Shown here one piece after another: positions 41,301-54,173 of a DNA stretch of 64,000 bases (its first letter is position 1; each line of letters opens with the position of its first letter). Below the pieces are notes generated by a model. It did not search any database, was not told the DNA's origin, and saw only the letters and a program-made list of their open reading frames with translations. Source of the stretch: Dermanyssus gallinae (Eukaryota > Arthropoda > Arachnida > Mesostigmata > Dermanyssidae); contig QVRM01002067.1 in NCBI GenBank assembly GCA_003439945.1, positions 2,640,501-2,704,500 on the forward strand, in the 5' to 3' direction. The translations under genes were made by a program, and so were the position numbers.

Positions 41301-44300
41301 ACTGGATTTGCTGCGTCGAATTTGCTTGGATTTTTTATGAATCATTTAGATTAATGCGTTGCTTATTTAGTTCATTTCATTCATAAATATCTCTTTAGAT
41401 TAATTAAGTATGTGAACAACGCATATCGGCTTTTGTAACTGATGAGCTAGACTAGTGAGTTGAAATTCCAAATGATATTGGCTATGTTATTGTGATCTTA
41501 AGATGAGTATGTCACTTGGATATGAAAGATAGAAAAATGCTTTGAATCACTACAATGAATAAGTTGCTTCAGCATATACGGTGTAAATTACGCGGTACGT
41601 ACTTTGTTAAAAATGCGAAGAATTACGTTCGGTTTGTTTTCCTTTGCCGTGGCAGTTCAACAATGGTTTAGTCGATGACGCCGCTAATTCGGGGGCAGTT
41701 GGAGATGGAGTCGTGAGGCCGCAGGGGAGCGCCGACAGCTCTGATGGTAACTCAGAGAGCAGCTCAGACCAGCTGGTTGGGGGACCCCCCAGCGTTGGAC
41801 AGGTGGAAGCCACACTTGGATCGACAGCTGGTGCAACAAACGGGCCTGCGCGTGCCGGAGGCACCACTGGAAGCGAAGATAATGAGAGACAAGCACAGAT
41901 AAGAGGCGGAGCAATCCCGAAAACCCCTAGAATAGAGCTGCAACACCAGCAGGTAGATATGAAAGCTTATTAAGAAGTTAGCTCGCGCTCGACAAGAAAG
42001 TCATTACCGTAGATGATCTGGACAGGGTTTCAGAACGATTGATTTAAACCTACTCCAAGTTGTAGTAGGTTTAATTCAATCGTTTTGCGCCCTGGTGTTT
42101 GTGCTTACTAAGTGTAGATTGTAAAATCAAGTTATTTTTTGTTTTTAGGTGAAGTGATTTATTCTAATACTAAAGATTTAAATCACAATTAATATATTAT
42201 AGAAGCCGGTTGATTCGAGTTAATATGTCGATTTTTGTTGAAATAATTATTTTGAACATATATTATGTTTATTTATTTAAAACTTTCGTTTTTTGCACTT
42301 CAACAGCCTGTCGGAGGTGTGGCTAGCGGATCGCGTCAAAATCGACACTCAGGCGGCAGTGGTCAGAGGGGCTTCCTAAGAAAGATTGGCACAATCAAGC
42401 AGAGCATCTCTTCTAAGGTCAGAACGCTCGACCGGAACACGGGCTTCCGAAGGGGCACGTCGACACCTGATGGCGGGGACGCCCATGGCGGTGCCCACGA
42501 CGATGCGGTGCCGGCAGGCTCGCTTGTCGCTGTTAATCCATTGTCGACCACGGAGGGTTCTGCTGCTACACCCACCCTGACTGTACAATGTACGTTATAA
42601 CTAGTTAGTTTGAGATAATAAATAGGCAGGTGGTGGGTTGTATTTCCCCAGTCCAACTCCGAAATAACGGTCTCCGTGGAATATAGCGAACGCCAGTGTA
42701 TGGTGTTATTAGTATCATCATCGAGGTGATTGTCATTAAACCTACAAGATAGTGGTTGGCACGGCGCGTCAGTAGGACTACTTGTAAATAACCGTTTCAA
42801 GAAGCAAATGGCGTTGCAAAATGTAAGCTGTTCTATCGTAAAACTAGCAATTGATTGGAGATTCATTGAAACAAAAAAATAAAAGGGAGATGTATAGCAT
42901 TTTTTAATATTGAGCTTTCATTAATTATTTCCATATCGGTGATTAAACCGGGTGAAGGGATACAGTTGCAACCCAAGGGTTGCAGTGGGGCCGTCAGATT
43001 TCACAGAACGCATTTTTTCGGCCAGTATAAATAGAATGAACATACGCGTATATTCGGTTTGCACTTTTTATAAATAAAGCTTTCATTATGCCTATTCGTA
43101 TCTTAAACGGATCTTGGGATAGACTTGTCATCATATCATATCACCTTTATTGAAAAAGGGATATTACAATAGAAGCAAAGTCGTTTCGAATCTGTGAACG
43201 ACGTGCAATCCTCCAGGCAAATGAGTTGTTCACAACGTCCACCCGAACAATCTCGTGGGGGTGAATGGAAACGCCGCTCCCGAGATTATTTGGTCTTAGA
43301 ACAAATTACCTAGTAATAAGTTTCTGACGCGCTGGTTGTTTAAACATGCGGTAATCGGCATGGGATTGGTATTCACTAACGCTAGGCAATGTGATACGCT
43401 CGCGTGGTAGACAACACCGACGAGCAACTCGTTTCACAAACTTATCCTGTATTAAGACAATCTTGATTGAAGTCGTATTCTACTATTTTCGCTAATAATG
43501 AGTAATATGCATTTTCTATAGTAATTGTGTTTGTGAGTTTATGCTTTAGCAATGTATTTCTAGCAACTTTCTTTGATAACGGATGCACCGTTATGAAATG
43601 GGCCGTTGCCATGACAGACATGATGCTGACTAGCAAACCGAGTGTAGCACGTTCAATGCTCCTGGTTGGCTCTGTCAAATTTGGTTGAGCATTGTTGAAT
43701 AGACTTGTTGAATCTGTTGAAATGCTTACAAACTGACAGAACGAAATATGTGCACAAGCCTAACATGTTATACTGGTGGAAATCGTATCCGTGTGGGCAA
43801 CATATATTGCAGTTATGGATCCGTCAGAAATTCTTGAAAAATACCGAGGCAAGAGTCGATGTGATGCCGTCACCAACGAATCGTCGTCGGTCGGTGGCGG
43901 ACTCAATATGCCGGATAATGCATCGTCAGTATCTGGTGGTGATATGCTCGAACTCGACGAGAGCGAGGCATCCGAACAAAGTCCAGAGGAAATCGCCTTT
44001 CTGGACGCGAAGCGAAAACTTCGGACAGTATTTGCCGCGGCTAATATACACGTGAGTAAACCAGATAAAGATCGGTGAGATAGTGCAATGATGGAACGTT
44101 GTAAAATGAGAAAAATATTATCTGCAAATAAGATCCAAATGAAGGTAGTGACAAATGGCAAATCTTATTCCCTTGATTGTGAAAACATGCTACAATGTTC
44201 CCATGGTTCATACGAGGACAACCGTTAAACTGAAAGCTCTCGGGAATATATATATATATATATATATGTAAGCTTGCCCATGTACTTCAACAGACGCTCC

Positions 44301-46413
44301 ACATGGATCGCTCGCGGATGGAGCTACTGCGTCTGCTTAAGATGCTCCTGGCCGAATCAATTGGACTTCAGAATCACCAGCAGACAGCACAGCTTCATGA
44401 GGCAATTCGTTGCGTTACGAAGCTTGACGCATCCATGTACGTAACTGTAAACAGATCGTATCATATTGCGGTCAGTGTTGCTAATCACATCGTCGATAGG
44501 GGCAGTGGAGCGATGCTGATCACCTGTCTCACAATTATAGTGTGCTCTTTTGATCGTTCGTTTATGATTAATTGTTACCGATTGTGGATAACCCAAAGAG
44601 TTTGACGTCTAAACCTACACATTTCAAGGCTTTGTTTGAGAGGCGACACAGGTTTAAGCACTTGTTTAGTTGCATTTTTGAATAACGCAATGTAACATGG
44701 ACAAATATTGTATTTGTTCTGCGACATATTATTCTACTGATGCTTTTGTCAGGCTTCGAACCTGCGCAGCTTTACGTGTGCTGGCAGACTTGTCATGTTT
44801 GTATTGGCTTTGTCAATGCATATTGAGCTTTGTCGCTTTGTATCTCAAGTCCTGCATGACTTCTCGCTGCTACTGTAGCTAGTTGTTTTTTCATTGTCGT
44901 ACCTTATCATTGTTTTCCTGTTGCTGCTATTGCTGTCAAATCTTTCAGGCGTGAACGGGTTCTATACGCCATGCGTGAAGATTACCGTCAAAGGTCCGCG
45001 TATATATCTTACTTGGTGCGATCACGGCAAGGTCTGGAGAGTACGCTGGCCTCACTGCATACTCTGTTAGCGCACATCAAGAAGGACAAAACCGTATCAC
45101 ATGGGTATCTGACGGCACAGTGCGTCCTCGAGTTCCAGCAGGTCGTTGGGCGTAGAGAAGCTAGTCTTAGCATTGAAGGCCTCACGGCTGAGTTCCGTGA
45201 GCTTCACGTCTCTGACGAAAAAGCTACGCTGGTCGAAAAATATCTGGAAAAAGTGTACAAAGAAATGTGTGCTCACCCACTATGGCGTGGTAAGTACAAT
45301 TGCTTCTGTACATGCTCTCTGATAACGTAGATTATAGTATCTGTATAACTGTCGCTTGCTGAGAGGTCGTATAAATTCAAACACCTATTTTTCACTTTCT
45401 TGGTGTTCGACAACACCGAGCCGATGCACTACTACATAGCAGTTTTACACATTAGCGGTTGACTTTCACAGCTTCACTATATCTTAACTTTCAATTGCCT
45501 ATCACAGGAAGCTGCGAGGAATATCTTCTGCTCTCGGAGTCTACACTAGAGCGGTTGGTCATGGACAAGCTGTACGTTCTCGCGCTTTTCCCCAACGGCG
45601 ATATTGATCTACACCGAGACCAAGTTCTAACGGCCCACATTGCTAAACTGGCACAGGTAGTCACTCCACAGCATAGAATGCTTCGTATACCAAAAGGCTA
45701 TCTGCTTGAGTGTCCTTGGCCTTCAGCACAAGCCACAATTGCTATGCTCAACGCCTATAAGGTAAGCATGTCCTACTCGATAGCTGTCGTTGTCACGCGC
45801 GATTGTGTGTGTGTGTGTGCGTATAGTGCATGTTTATACATACGCCTTAACAATTTAGTCGTTTTAACATGTATATTGTTGTTAGTGTAGACAACATAAT
45901 TCTTCAAAAACGTTATTATTAGTCTAGTTAGTTTAGGTGAGGGAGAGGTGATAGGTAATCTATGGACGTGGGGAGCGGCTAGGGTTGATCGCCCGATCAA
46001 AAGTTCAAAACAGTGCTCTCATTGTTGGTATGTATATGCGATGATACCATGAATAACGGGTTTAGTTCTATGATCGAGCATTCCACCAGTATTGGTTCAT
46101 CTAGCCGGCTCTTTAACACTAACGTTATGTACTGTATCATCCTTAGGCTCCTCGAGACAAGCTAAACTGCGTATTTCTCTGCTGCAAGACAATACTTGAC
46201 CTTCTTCACCTGGCAAGTAACTCGGCCGCTGCAGCGGACGATCTCTTTCCAATTTTCGTGTACGTTCTTATCCAGGCGAATCCCCATTATCTTTTGTCGA
46301 ACATAGAGTACGTGAAGCATTTCTGCGCCGGCTACGAAGACGGAGAGGCAGGCTACTACTGGACGATGCTTCACAGTGCTGTCGTCTTTATTAAGAGCCT
46401 CGAGTACAACTAG
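26090..46413 (+). CDS. GAPVD1: GAPVD1 / RAP6 / RME-6: RasGAP and VPS9 domain endocytic regulator, 15 exons
   Basis: Coding exons: 26090-26200, 31064-31326, 33716-33841, 34891-35020, 35793-35941, 36240-36728, 37344-38965, 41100-41287, 41656-41952, 42307-42589, 43813-44051, 44294-44436, 44949-45289, 45508-45761, 46147-46413. They sum to 4902 nt (1633 residues plus stop), each intron is GT/AG and every junction keeps frame. Residues about 120-425 form a RasGAP-type domain (motifs [23 protein letters not shown]). About 425-1230 is a Ser/Gln-rich linker containing the family motif [13 protein letters not shown]. About 1480-1630 is a VPS9 domain ([24 protein letters not shown]). Known family role: a peripheral membrane protein of clathrin pits and early endosomes whose VPS9 domain is a Rab5 guanine-nucleotide exchange factor. 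The length is close to the fly protein and somewhat above vertebrate forms (about 1460-1490). The 5' UTR and poly(A) site were not resolved. Confidence 0.95.
27640..28480 (+). mobile_element. Degenerate mariner element in GAPVD1 intron 1
   Basis: The plus strand reads [40 protein letters not shown], then [13 protein letters not shown] at the place of the DD34D second Asp segment, and QPSYTPDF at the usual YSPDLAPSD position. Stops and frameshifts throughout. The Tc1-type copy at 28495 follows at once. Confidence 0.75.
28495..29080 (+). mobile_element. Degenerate Tc1/mariner-type transposon, copy 2 (internally deleted)
   Basis: Aligns with the copy at 16192: shared gtaaacatcgtcgttct start, [25 protein letters not shown], then a large deletion and [20 protein letters not shown], the segment around the second catalytic Asp. 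It lies in GAPVD1 intron 1, directly after another mariner relic. Confidence 0.75.
30336..30360. repeat. Perfect hairpin, 11-bp stem
   Basis: CAAATTGTCAA, loop tag, TTGACAATTTG, in GAPVD1 intron 1. Confidence 0.9.
31064..31326 (+). CDS. GAPVD1: GAPVD1 exon 2
   Basis: Acceptor ...gagacag then GTT CGG. Encodes [15 protein letters not shown], matching RTAWIAKQQRINLDR in vertebrate GAPVD1, and later [13 protein letters not shown] and [18 protein letters not shown]. Ends with two bases of an Ser/Arg-type codon before gtacgc. Leads into the RasGAP-like domain. Confidence 0.93.
31430..31900 (-). mobile_element. Mariner 3' fragment in GAPVD1 intron 2
   Basis: The minus strand reads [39 protein letters not shown] and AHTSL, the catalytic centre of a mariner transposase. 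The invariant Asp of HHDNA is Tyr here, so the copy is dead. The C-terminus runs, frameshifted, to about 31430. Confidence 0.85.
32945..33185 (+). mobile_element. Mariner internal fragment in GAPVD1 intron 2
   Basis: The plus strand reads [18 protein letters not shown] then [18 protein letters not shown], which matches the first catalytic region of mariner transposases ([10 protein letters not shown]). It is frameshifted just before the Asp. No flanking transposase sequence was found. Confidence 0.75.
33716..33841 (+). CDS. GAPVD1: GAPVD1 exon 3 (start of RasGAP domain)
   Basis: Acceptor tttcag; completes a serine codon and encodes [18 protein letters not shown], then [20 protein letters not shown]. 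Family counterpart: VIYTVFTSLYGNCIMQEDESY. Ends with two bases before gtatgt. Confidence 0.93.
34891..35020 (+). CDS. GAPVD1: GAPVD1 exon 4 (RasGAP arginine-finger region)
   Basis: Acceptor cggcttag. Encodes [18 protein letters not shown] and [14 protein letters not shown], matching RRLLRRGTCAFSILFKLF and KLFLTATLHEPIM in vertebrates. The family's arginine pair is replaced by Gln-Asn here. Ends in phase 0 before gtatgt. Confidence 0.93.
35446..35497. repeat. Near-perfect hairpin, 22-nt arms
   Basis: Arms 35446-35467 and 35476-35497 pair except for two adjacent mismatches; the loop is 8 nt. It lies in GAPVD1 intron 4, so it is transcribed with the pre-mRNA. Confidence 0.92.
35793..35941 (+). 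CDS. GAPVD1: GAPVD1 exon 5
   Basis: The acceptor gtgatag has a weak pyrimidine tract, but phase and protein continuity support it. Encodes [13 protein letters not shown] and [16 protein letters not shown], matching the family segment LLVEDEDHLETDP and RFSPSQQEKLFGEKG. Ends with two bases before gtaagc. Confidence 0.9.
36240..36728 (+). CDS. GAPVD1: GAPVD1 exon 6 (core of RasGAP domain)
   Basis: Encodes [32 protein letters not shown] and [16 protein letters not shown], the hallmark helices of the GAPVD1 RasGAP domain, then an acidic tail and a Ser-rich stretch. The position of the second RasGAP arginine (FLR in p120GAP) is aromatic here and is also not Arg in vertebrate GAPVD1. Ends with two bases before gtaggt. 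Confidence 0.95.
37344..38965 (+). CDS. GAPVD1: GAPVD1 exon 7 (long linker exon)
   Basis: A 1622-nt exon finishing the RasGAP region ([20 protein letters not shown]) and encoding most of the disordered linker. Conserved islands: [34 protein letters not shown] and [15 protein letters not shown], each with a clear vertebrate counterpart. A Gln-rich tract coded by mixed CAG/CAA lies near 38487-38525, then a degenerate second WST motif (SDAWSTAAM). Ends with one base before gtgagt. Confidence 0.95.
39480..40900 (-). mobile_element. Degenerate LINE in GAPVD1 intron 7
   Basis: On the minus strand an AP-endonuclease motif [12 protein letters not shown] lies near 40464-40500, and further along, at 39737-39748, the RT motif [10 protein letters not shown]. 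This is the endonuclease-then-RT order of a LINE, antisense to GAPVD1. Heavily frameshifted. Confidence 0.7.
41100..41287 (+). CDS. GAPVD1: GAPVD1 exon 8
   Basis: Acceptor tttttcag; encodes [16 protein letters not shown] and [19 protein letters not shown], ending in phase 0 before gtaagc. This is a fast-evolving linker, so support comes from phase and splice signals more than from conservation. Confidence 0.82.
41656..41952 (+). CDS. GAPVD1: GAPVD1 exon 9
   Basis: 99 codons in phase 0 on both sides (acceptor gtggcag, donor gtagat). Encodes a Ser/Gly/Pro-rich linker ([16 protein letters not shown]). GC-rich against AT-rich flanks, as expected for coding sequence; little conservation is recognisable. 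Confidence 0.78.
42034..42084. repeat. Near-perfect hairpin, 21-nt arms
   Basis: Arms 42034-42054 and 42064-42084 pair with one mismatch around a 9-nt loop. It lies in the 354-bp GAPVD1 intron 9. Confidence 0.92.
42307..42589 (+). CDS. GAPVD1: GAPVD1 exon 10 (basic segment)
   Basis: Acceptor cttcaacag; encodes the basic stretch [19 protein letters not shown], in the place where vertebrate GAPVD1 has its own basic, Lys/Arg-rich segment, then a Gly/His-rich stretch. Ends with one base before gtacgt. Confidence 0.82.
43813..44051 (+). CDS. GAPVD1: GAPVD1 exon 11
   Basis: Encodes [15 protein letters not shown], matching the family segment EDILDKYRNAIKR, and [18 protein letters not shown], matching YRDAKKKLRLALCSAD. 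An acidic Ser-rich bridge lies between. Phase 0 end before gtgagt. Confidence 0.92.
44294..44436 (+). CDS. GAPVD1: GAPVD1 exon 12
   Basis: Encodes [18 protein letters not shown] and AIRCVTKLD, matching IVCFLKVQIAEAINLQD and TMRCVCRFD in vertebrates. It is the helical part before the VPS9 core. Ends with two bases of an ATG codon before gtacgt. Confidence 0.93.
44949..45289 (+). CDS. GAPVD1: GAPVD1 exon 13
   Basis: Encodes [19 protein letters not shown], closely matching AEDYRKRAPYIAYLTRCRQG, and then the helical bundle up to MCAHPLWR. Ends with one base before gtaagt. The frame is uninterrupted despite AT-rich flanks. Confidence 0.95.
45508..45761 (+). CDS. GAPVD1: GAPVD1 exon 14 (VPS9 domain, first part)
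   Basis: Encodes [38 protein letters not shown] and MLNAYK, matching the family motifs KLAFYPNQDGDILRD and [12 protein letters not shown] AREAPWPSAQ. Phase 0 end before gtaagc. Confidence 0.95.
46147..46413 (+). CDS. GAPVD1: GAPVD1 exon 15 (VPS9 core and stop codon)
   Basis: Encodes [46 protein letters not shown] and [24 protein letters not shown]. The Asp and Pro of DD..P, the Tyr of the IEYV helix and the Thr of YYWT are all present. These are the residues known from Rabex-5 to contact and activate Rab5, so exchange activity looks intact. Confidence 0.95.
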   Translation, partial: APRDKLNCVFLCCKTILDLLHLASNSAAAADDLFPIFVYVLIQANPHYLLSNIEYVKHFCAGYEDGEAGYYWTMLHSAVVFIKSLEYN

Positions 46414-47144
46414 ACTGACTGTGTGATAAAATCTACGGCTCACTGTGAAGAGCTTTGACGAGCACACGCGGGATATACAGCAAATATCTCTAATATGTGC
46501 GATGCAGTGTACCACCACCTGTCAATACGCCTACAATGAGACGTACCAGCGATATATTCTTTGGGCACATAGAACCGCAAGGATACGTCGCAGGCATGTA
46601 CCTTTTAGAATGCGCTTATAAAGAAGCGTGTTAACATGCGTGCCTATTAATCGAATAGTTTATTGGATGTTTTGCTATAAGCAGAGAACCAGAGTGCTTA
46701 TTGACTACTATACGTCACTATCATTCGAAATATGTAGACGGTGAGAGAAACAAGTAAGGAGAGCTGAAAATGATTTTTCAATCAGCACGTGAACTTTCAA
46801 CTGCTACTTGTTGTCATACTACTTCTTTCTTTATAGTAAAAACAAAATTATGATATATATATTTTTAGTTACTTTCCTGGAGACACAGAAGTAATACATC
46901 GTAGTGATGAATAGGGACCTTTATATATCACTTAGTAATACATTTTCTCAGTGATTGCTGGAATAACTATTTACGTAACTGTGACCGGCGCTACCTGCAA
47001 CCGAGGCAGCAGAGTAAAGAAGACTGTTTTCTTGCCAATCAACATTGAGAAAGTAACACAGAGTACAGAGCGGATAATTATATTTGGAGGAGCACATTTC
47101 TTACATGTTTTTTTTTCTTAAGGCCACGATTTGCTATTATGCAT

Positions 47145-47182
<38 letters not shown>

Positions 47183-49768
47183 TTGTCAAACTGGACTGTG
47201 ACGACTTAGAATCGCAGTGAACATGAGAACGTTAAACTGCTTTTTCTCACAGTCAATACTATAAACATGCTAGAAATTACTATATTTTTAAGTTATAATT
47301 GAACACCACCACAACTACTGTGATGTTTAGTAGAAATCTAACTGTCTGTAATCAGCAGTTTGTGGTTCGAGATCGAATGATGCACGACATGAGTATTCAA
47401 GATGGGGGGGGAGCATAAGTGATGGGGCCGAGTGATGTGCCCGTAAGTCTTGTATGTGATCTAATCATTGCGATCGAACCTCCTCGAGAAAATCAAGTCA
47501 TGTTGCCTCATTATACACAGAGTTTAATAAATAATTTACATATTATGGGTCTAGATGTGTTATGTATCTTGAGAAATAGAAAATACAAAATGTTATTAAT
47601 TGCGAAATATGGCTTTACTGCATGCTCTACGGCGAAAGCATTGACCGTGTAAATGTTCATCCAATATAGAACATCATTGAAAGGCTGGCGAATAAACCTC
47701 ACAGACAACCTATTTTCAGAATACATTTATTCTGGTATTTCTTCTGATAACGAACATATAAGTGAAAGGTCACAGTAACAACAAAACAAAATGAACTGTA
47801 AGTGTTGGTATTTATGGTAGTAATCATAATTGTATTTTTGAGGAATGCAGATATCTATCTTAAACATTCACTTCAATCTTGGTAACATGCCATGAACAGC
47901 AGCGCACGTACATGCGTTTTTGTTTGCGTTTGCCTTACTCTAATAGTTGAGCGGAGAGCTATGCAGATCATTAACAGTTACGAGTAATGCTGTGGCATGC
48001 TAGGCAAGCCAGACCGATAATTAACATAATTTACGTTATCACTTGAAAAGGCGCAAAACCAGTTGATCAATTTCTAGTAAATACGATAGTGCCTACATTA
48101 GCAATCACTTATCCACTATTAGTCAAATAGATCTAATATAAATTAGCTGAGAAGCTCATCAACGACGGAAAAGTCCGAATCTGCACAGGCAACTTTTAAG
48201 ACTCTCGCTTCTTTAAGGCGATTTGGTAGACGGATTCATTCAGCCGAATTGTTGCACTTCAAAAAATGACCGGAACCACAGCGCTGTACCATAAGGGCCA
48301 ATGTATGTGTAATATGGCATTCAATGACGCGATACAATTGATCCTCACAAGCCGTAGTGTAGTTAGTTAATCACATTTTCCTGTAACCATAAAGTTAAAT
48401 AATAAATTTAAAATAAGTCTGTAGTACCGTTGATCCGACTAAAGCATAAAATGTTTAGAACGTCTCTTGCTCTACCGGAACTTATATTATCATAATTAGA
48501 AGACGAAGACTAACACGTTCCAAGGACATATGTATGTGCGCCGCAACCGCCCGTTCTATCCAGTCTTGATTTTTCCTTTGAGTCATCTAAAGGGTCTAGT
48601 CTATGTAACTCTCGTTGAGTAGCCAAAATAATTGGTGCTCCTGGAACCGATCGAGATTTTCCTGGTATCTTTGAACGCGTGCATCGAGAGCTTCACAAGC
48701 AAGATTCACACTAAAATATATACTTTCCTGAGCTTCTACACGTTTGATGAGCGACTTGATTGACAGAGAAAGCGTGCCTGTGCGCGCGCAACGGAAACGT
48801 TTCGAGAACCTGAGCGTAAAAGTTCTAACGTGTAAACACACAATATAATTTTGCGAACTCTTCTTAATATCACAATAGTTCCTGGTCTAGTTAAGGCCAA
48901 GTATATTTCAGACATTGTATAATGTGTCCCCACATGATCGGGAGCTTAGGTCTGATACGAGAGAGCGCGAGCACACAATAACACTGTGTGGGCTCACCTA
49001 GATCTCCTAAGCAAGATGCCCTGAATTCAATCAATTGAAGAAAAAATACTTTAAGGAGTTATACGACTCCCCAGAGCACGCGCGGTGCTCGAATACAGTA
49101 TCATCCCATGTCTATAAACGACGAAGTACGTACGGGAGGGATGCCTAGTATTGTCCATTTAGTTTGTCATATACAATAGAAAACTGGCTTGTACAATCGC
49201 TTACCTCGAATGAGGGGTACACCACCTCATGCAGGAAATCTTAAGATATCAGGACTGTTATTCATCAAACGATTTGGTTTTCGTTGGTCAGACATATATG
49301 CGTCTACTAAAGATCTCCACCCAGATCAGGAGCAAAGCGTAGGTCGATAGAGACTGTGATGTACCTAACCTGTAACAGCACGGCTGGGGAGGCAAGCCAA
49401 TGAGAGCCAGAGAGTGTGTCTCCAATAGGCTTAGGATTTCTGGAATGCTTTGGAAAGACGTCAGGGTGCCACACCTCATCAGGTCGCAATACAGTGTCAT
49501 CCGTGCCCAGAAGGACCAGAATTATTATTAAGGGCCATCAGAGAGATGCAGCCGTATGGGCTCTATAAATACCGGGATTTCTAATAGTCGGGCCTTCTCG
49601 ACAACGATTCACAATGGACTATGTTCGTAAGAGAGGAAATACATAGCAGAATAGGATACGCAACCAGGGTGGAAAGGATGCTAAGATACGAATACCCACG
49701 TGTATTGACTATAATGGAGGCTTCGCAATAGAAGTCAGAGGCGTACAGAATAACGGAAACGTTTAATA

Positions 49769-49827
<59 letters not shown>

Positions 49828-50100
49828 ACATCCCGTGCTAATGTAAGTAGTGCGACACCGACGCACCAAGCTATCAAATAAATAAATAATAAAGAACGTC
49901 GGACACAAGAGCGTATGGTGGTAAAGAGGCCTCATGACGTAACCTTCGACATTATGAGGATTCTTCATATGGCGGTACTTGCATTGCGTGTATCTACAGC
50001 CGAAATACCGAGGGTTTAATGCTGGCTCAGAGAGAATGTTGCTCTTCCGACATAATGTTGTAATGTAACACTAGGTGAACGTGAGTTGGTCTGACGACTG
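46414..50100. other. GAPVD1 3' flank and intergenic region
   Basis: No coding sequence recognised. It contains AT tracts at 47147-47181 and 49767-49823. The GAPVD1 poly(A) site is not obvious; the first AATAAA seen is at about 47526. Confidence 0.5.
49767..49823. repeat. (AT)n microsatellite
   Basis: About 55 bp of AT repeat in the GAPVD1-PSMA6 intergenic region. Confidence 0.96.
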
Positions 50101-50104
50101 GGCC

Positions 50105-50144
50105 CCCGAATAGTGTCGTGACAGTAGTCACCACACTATTCGGG
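50105..50144. repeat. Near-perfect hairpin, 18-nt arms
   Basis: A 12-bp outer stem (CCCGAATAGTGT with ACACTATTCGGG), one C-C mismatch, then a 5-bp inner stem (GTGAC/GTCAC) on an AGTA loop. It is about 170 bp left of a LINE tail. Confidence 0.92.
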
Positions 50145-50249
50145 AGACGCAGAGGGTCCTAACAATCTATAGTCAGGACCCCTTAGTCTCAAACAAAACC
50201 CGAATTATTTGGTGACGTCGTGCCGACAGAATATTCAAAAGCACGGAAG

Positions 50250-50298
<49 letters not shown>

Positions 50299-50317
50299 TC
50301 TCATCACTCAGTGTTCT

Positions 50318-50530
50318 CACCTCTTGCGTTTGAGACGTTGGGGGGCCTGGGCTGCTAACGAAGAAACTGCCCAAGGATGTCGAAGAAGATTGATGCTTGC
50401 TACAGGAGACAAGAGGGCGGGGGAATATTTACAGCAACGTCTGTCATTGAATGCTCAGAGAGCGAATGCCGCTTCGGTGAGAGGCACCCTGGCTAGGTGG
50501 ATGCCCCGAGCGGGCTGTGCACATGTTCTT
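50318..50530 (+). mobile_element. LINE 3' tail, 5'-truncated copy
   Basis: Shares FETLG and YLQQRLSLNAQRANAASVRG with the element at 20870-21560. It starts right after a CT/AT microsatellite and is followed within 45 bp by another (AT)n tract. Severe 5' truncation is typical of LINE insertion. Confidence 0.7.
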
Positions 50531-50565
50531 ACATCACAAATGTATACCTCGATGCACATAAATAA

Positions 50566-50610
<45 letters not shown>

Positions 50611-51009
50611 TAGTCGTCTACACACTGAGAAGTCATTATGTAGATAAATAGCATGAAAGTTTATTTTAGCAGGTGGACGTTCCATGTACAGGCTTGTAAT
50701 TATAATCCTTGCTACTCGTTTTCACTTCATAATATTCGTGCTGCTTGTATACGCAACAAACTGTCGCTGATAAGGGCGTCAACTGTTCTTTCGAATGGCC
50801 ACACATTTCTGTTCTGTAGACATAGCCCGGAGACTCGCTCTGGCAGTGCTATCGAACGATGTGATTGGCGGCACACGTAATTATGCTGGTCCTGCTTTTC
50901 GTAGTCGAAAGGATATAATCGAAAGCCACTTTTGGAATCGGCCACCTCTAACACAAATCATATGCAGATAAAGTGAATCACGTGTCATCGTGCTATCGTG
51001 AGTAAATGC

Positions 51010-54062
<3,053 letters not shown>

Positions 54063-54173
54063 CCTATTATACTAACTTGGCATGAGCTGCCAAGTCAAGC
54101 ATCAAGCTGCAACGATCGAGTGATCCAGACGACCGCATGCTATATAGGAGCGGACGAACCGTTGCAAGGAAGC
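54063..54173 (+). other. Likely Sec24 5' UTR segment with two upstream ORFs
   Basis: A good acceptor (tgttgtgtgcag) ends at 54062. Before the main ATG there are two short out-of-frame ATG ORFs: 54082-54123 (13 codons plus stop) and 54137-54190 (17 codons plus stop). The second overlaps the Sec24 start. If this segment is in the mRNA, both could lower Sec24 translation. Transcript evidence is not available here. Confidence 0.4.

Noticed and set aside
43010..43030. TATA-like and AATAAA-like strings throughout
   Set aside because: In DNA this AT-rich they carry no information without transcript data.
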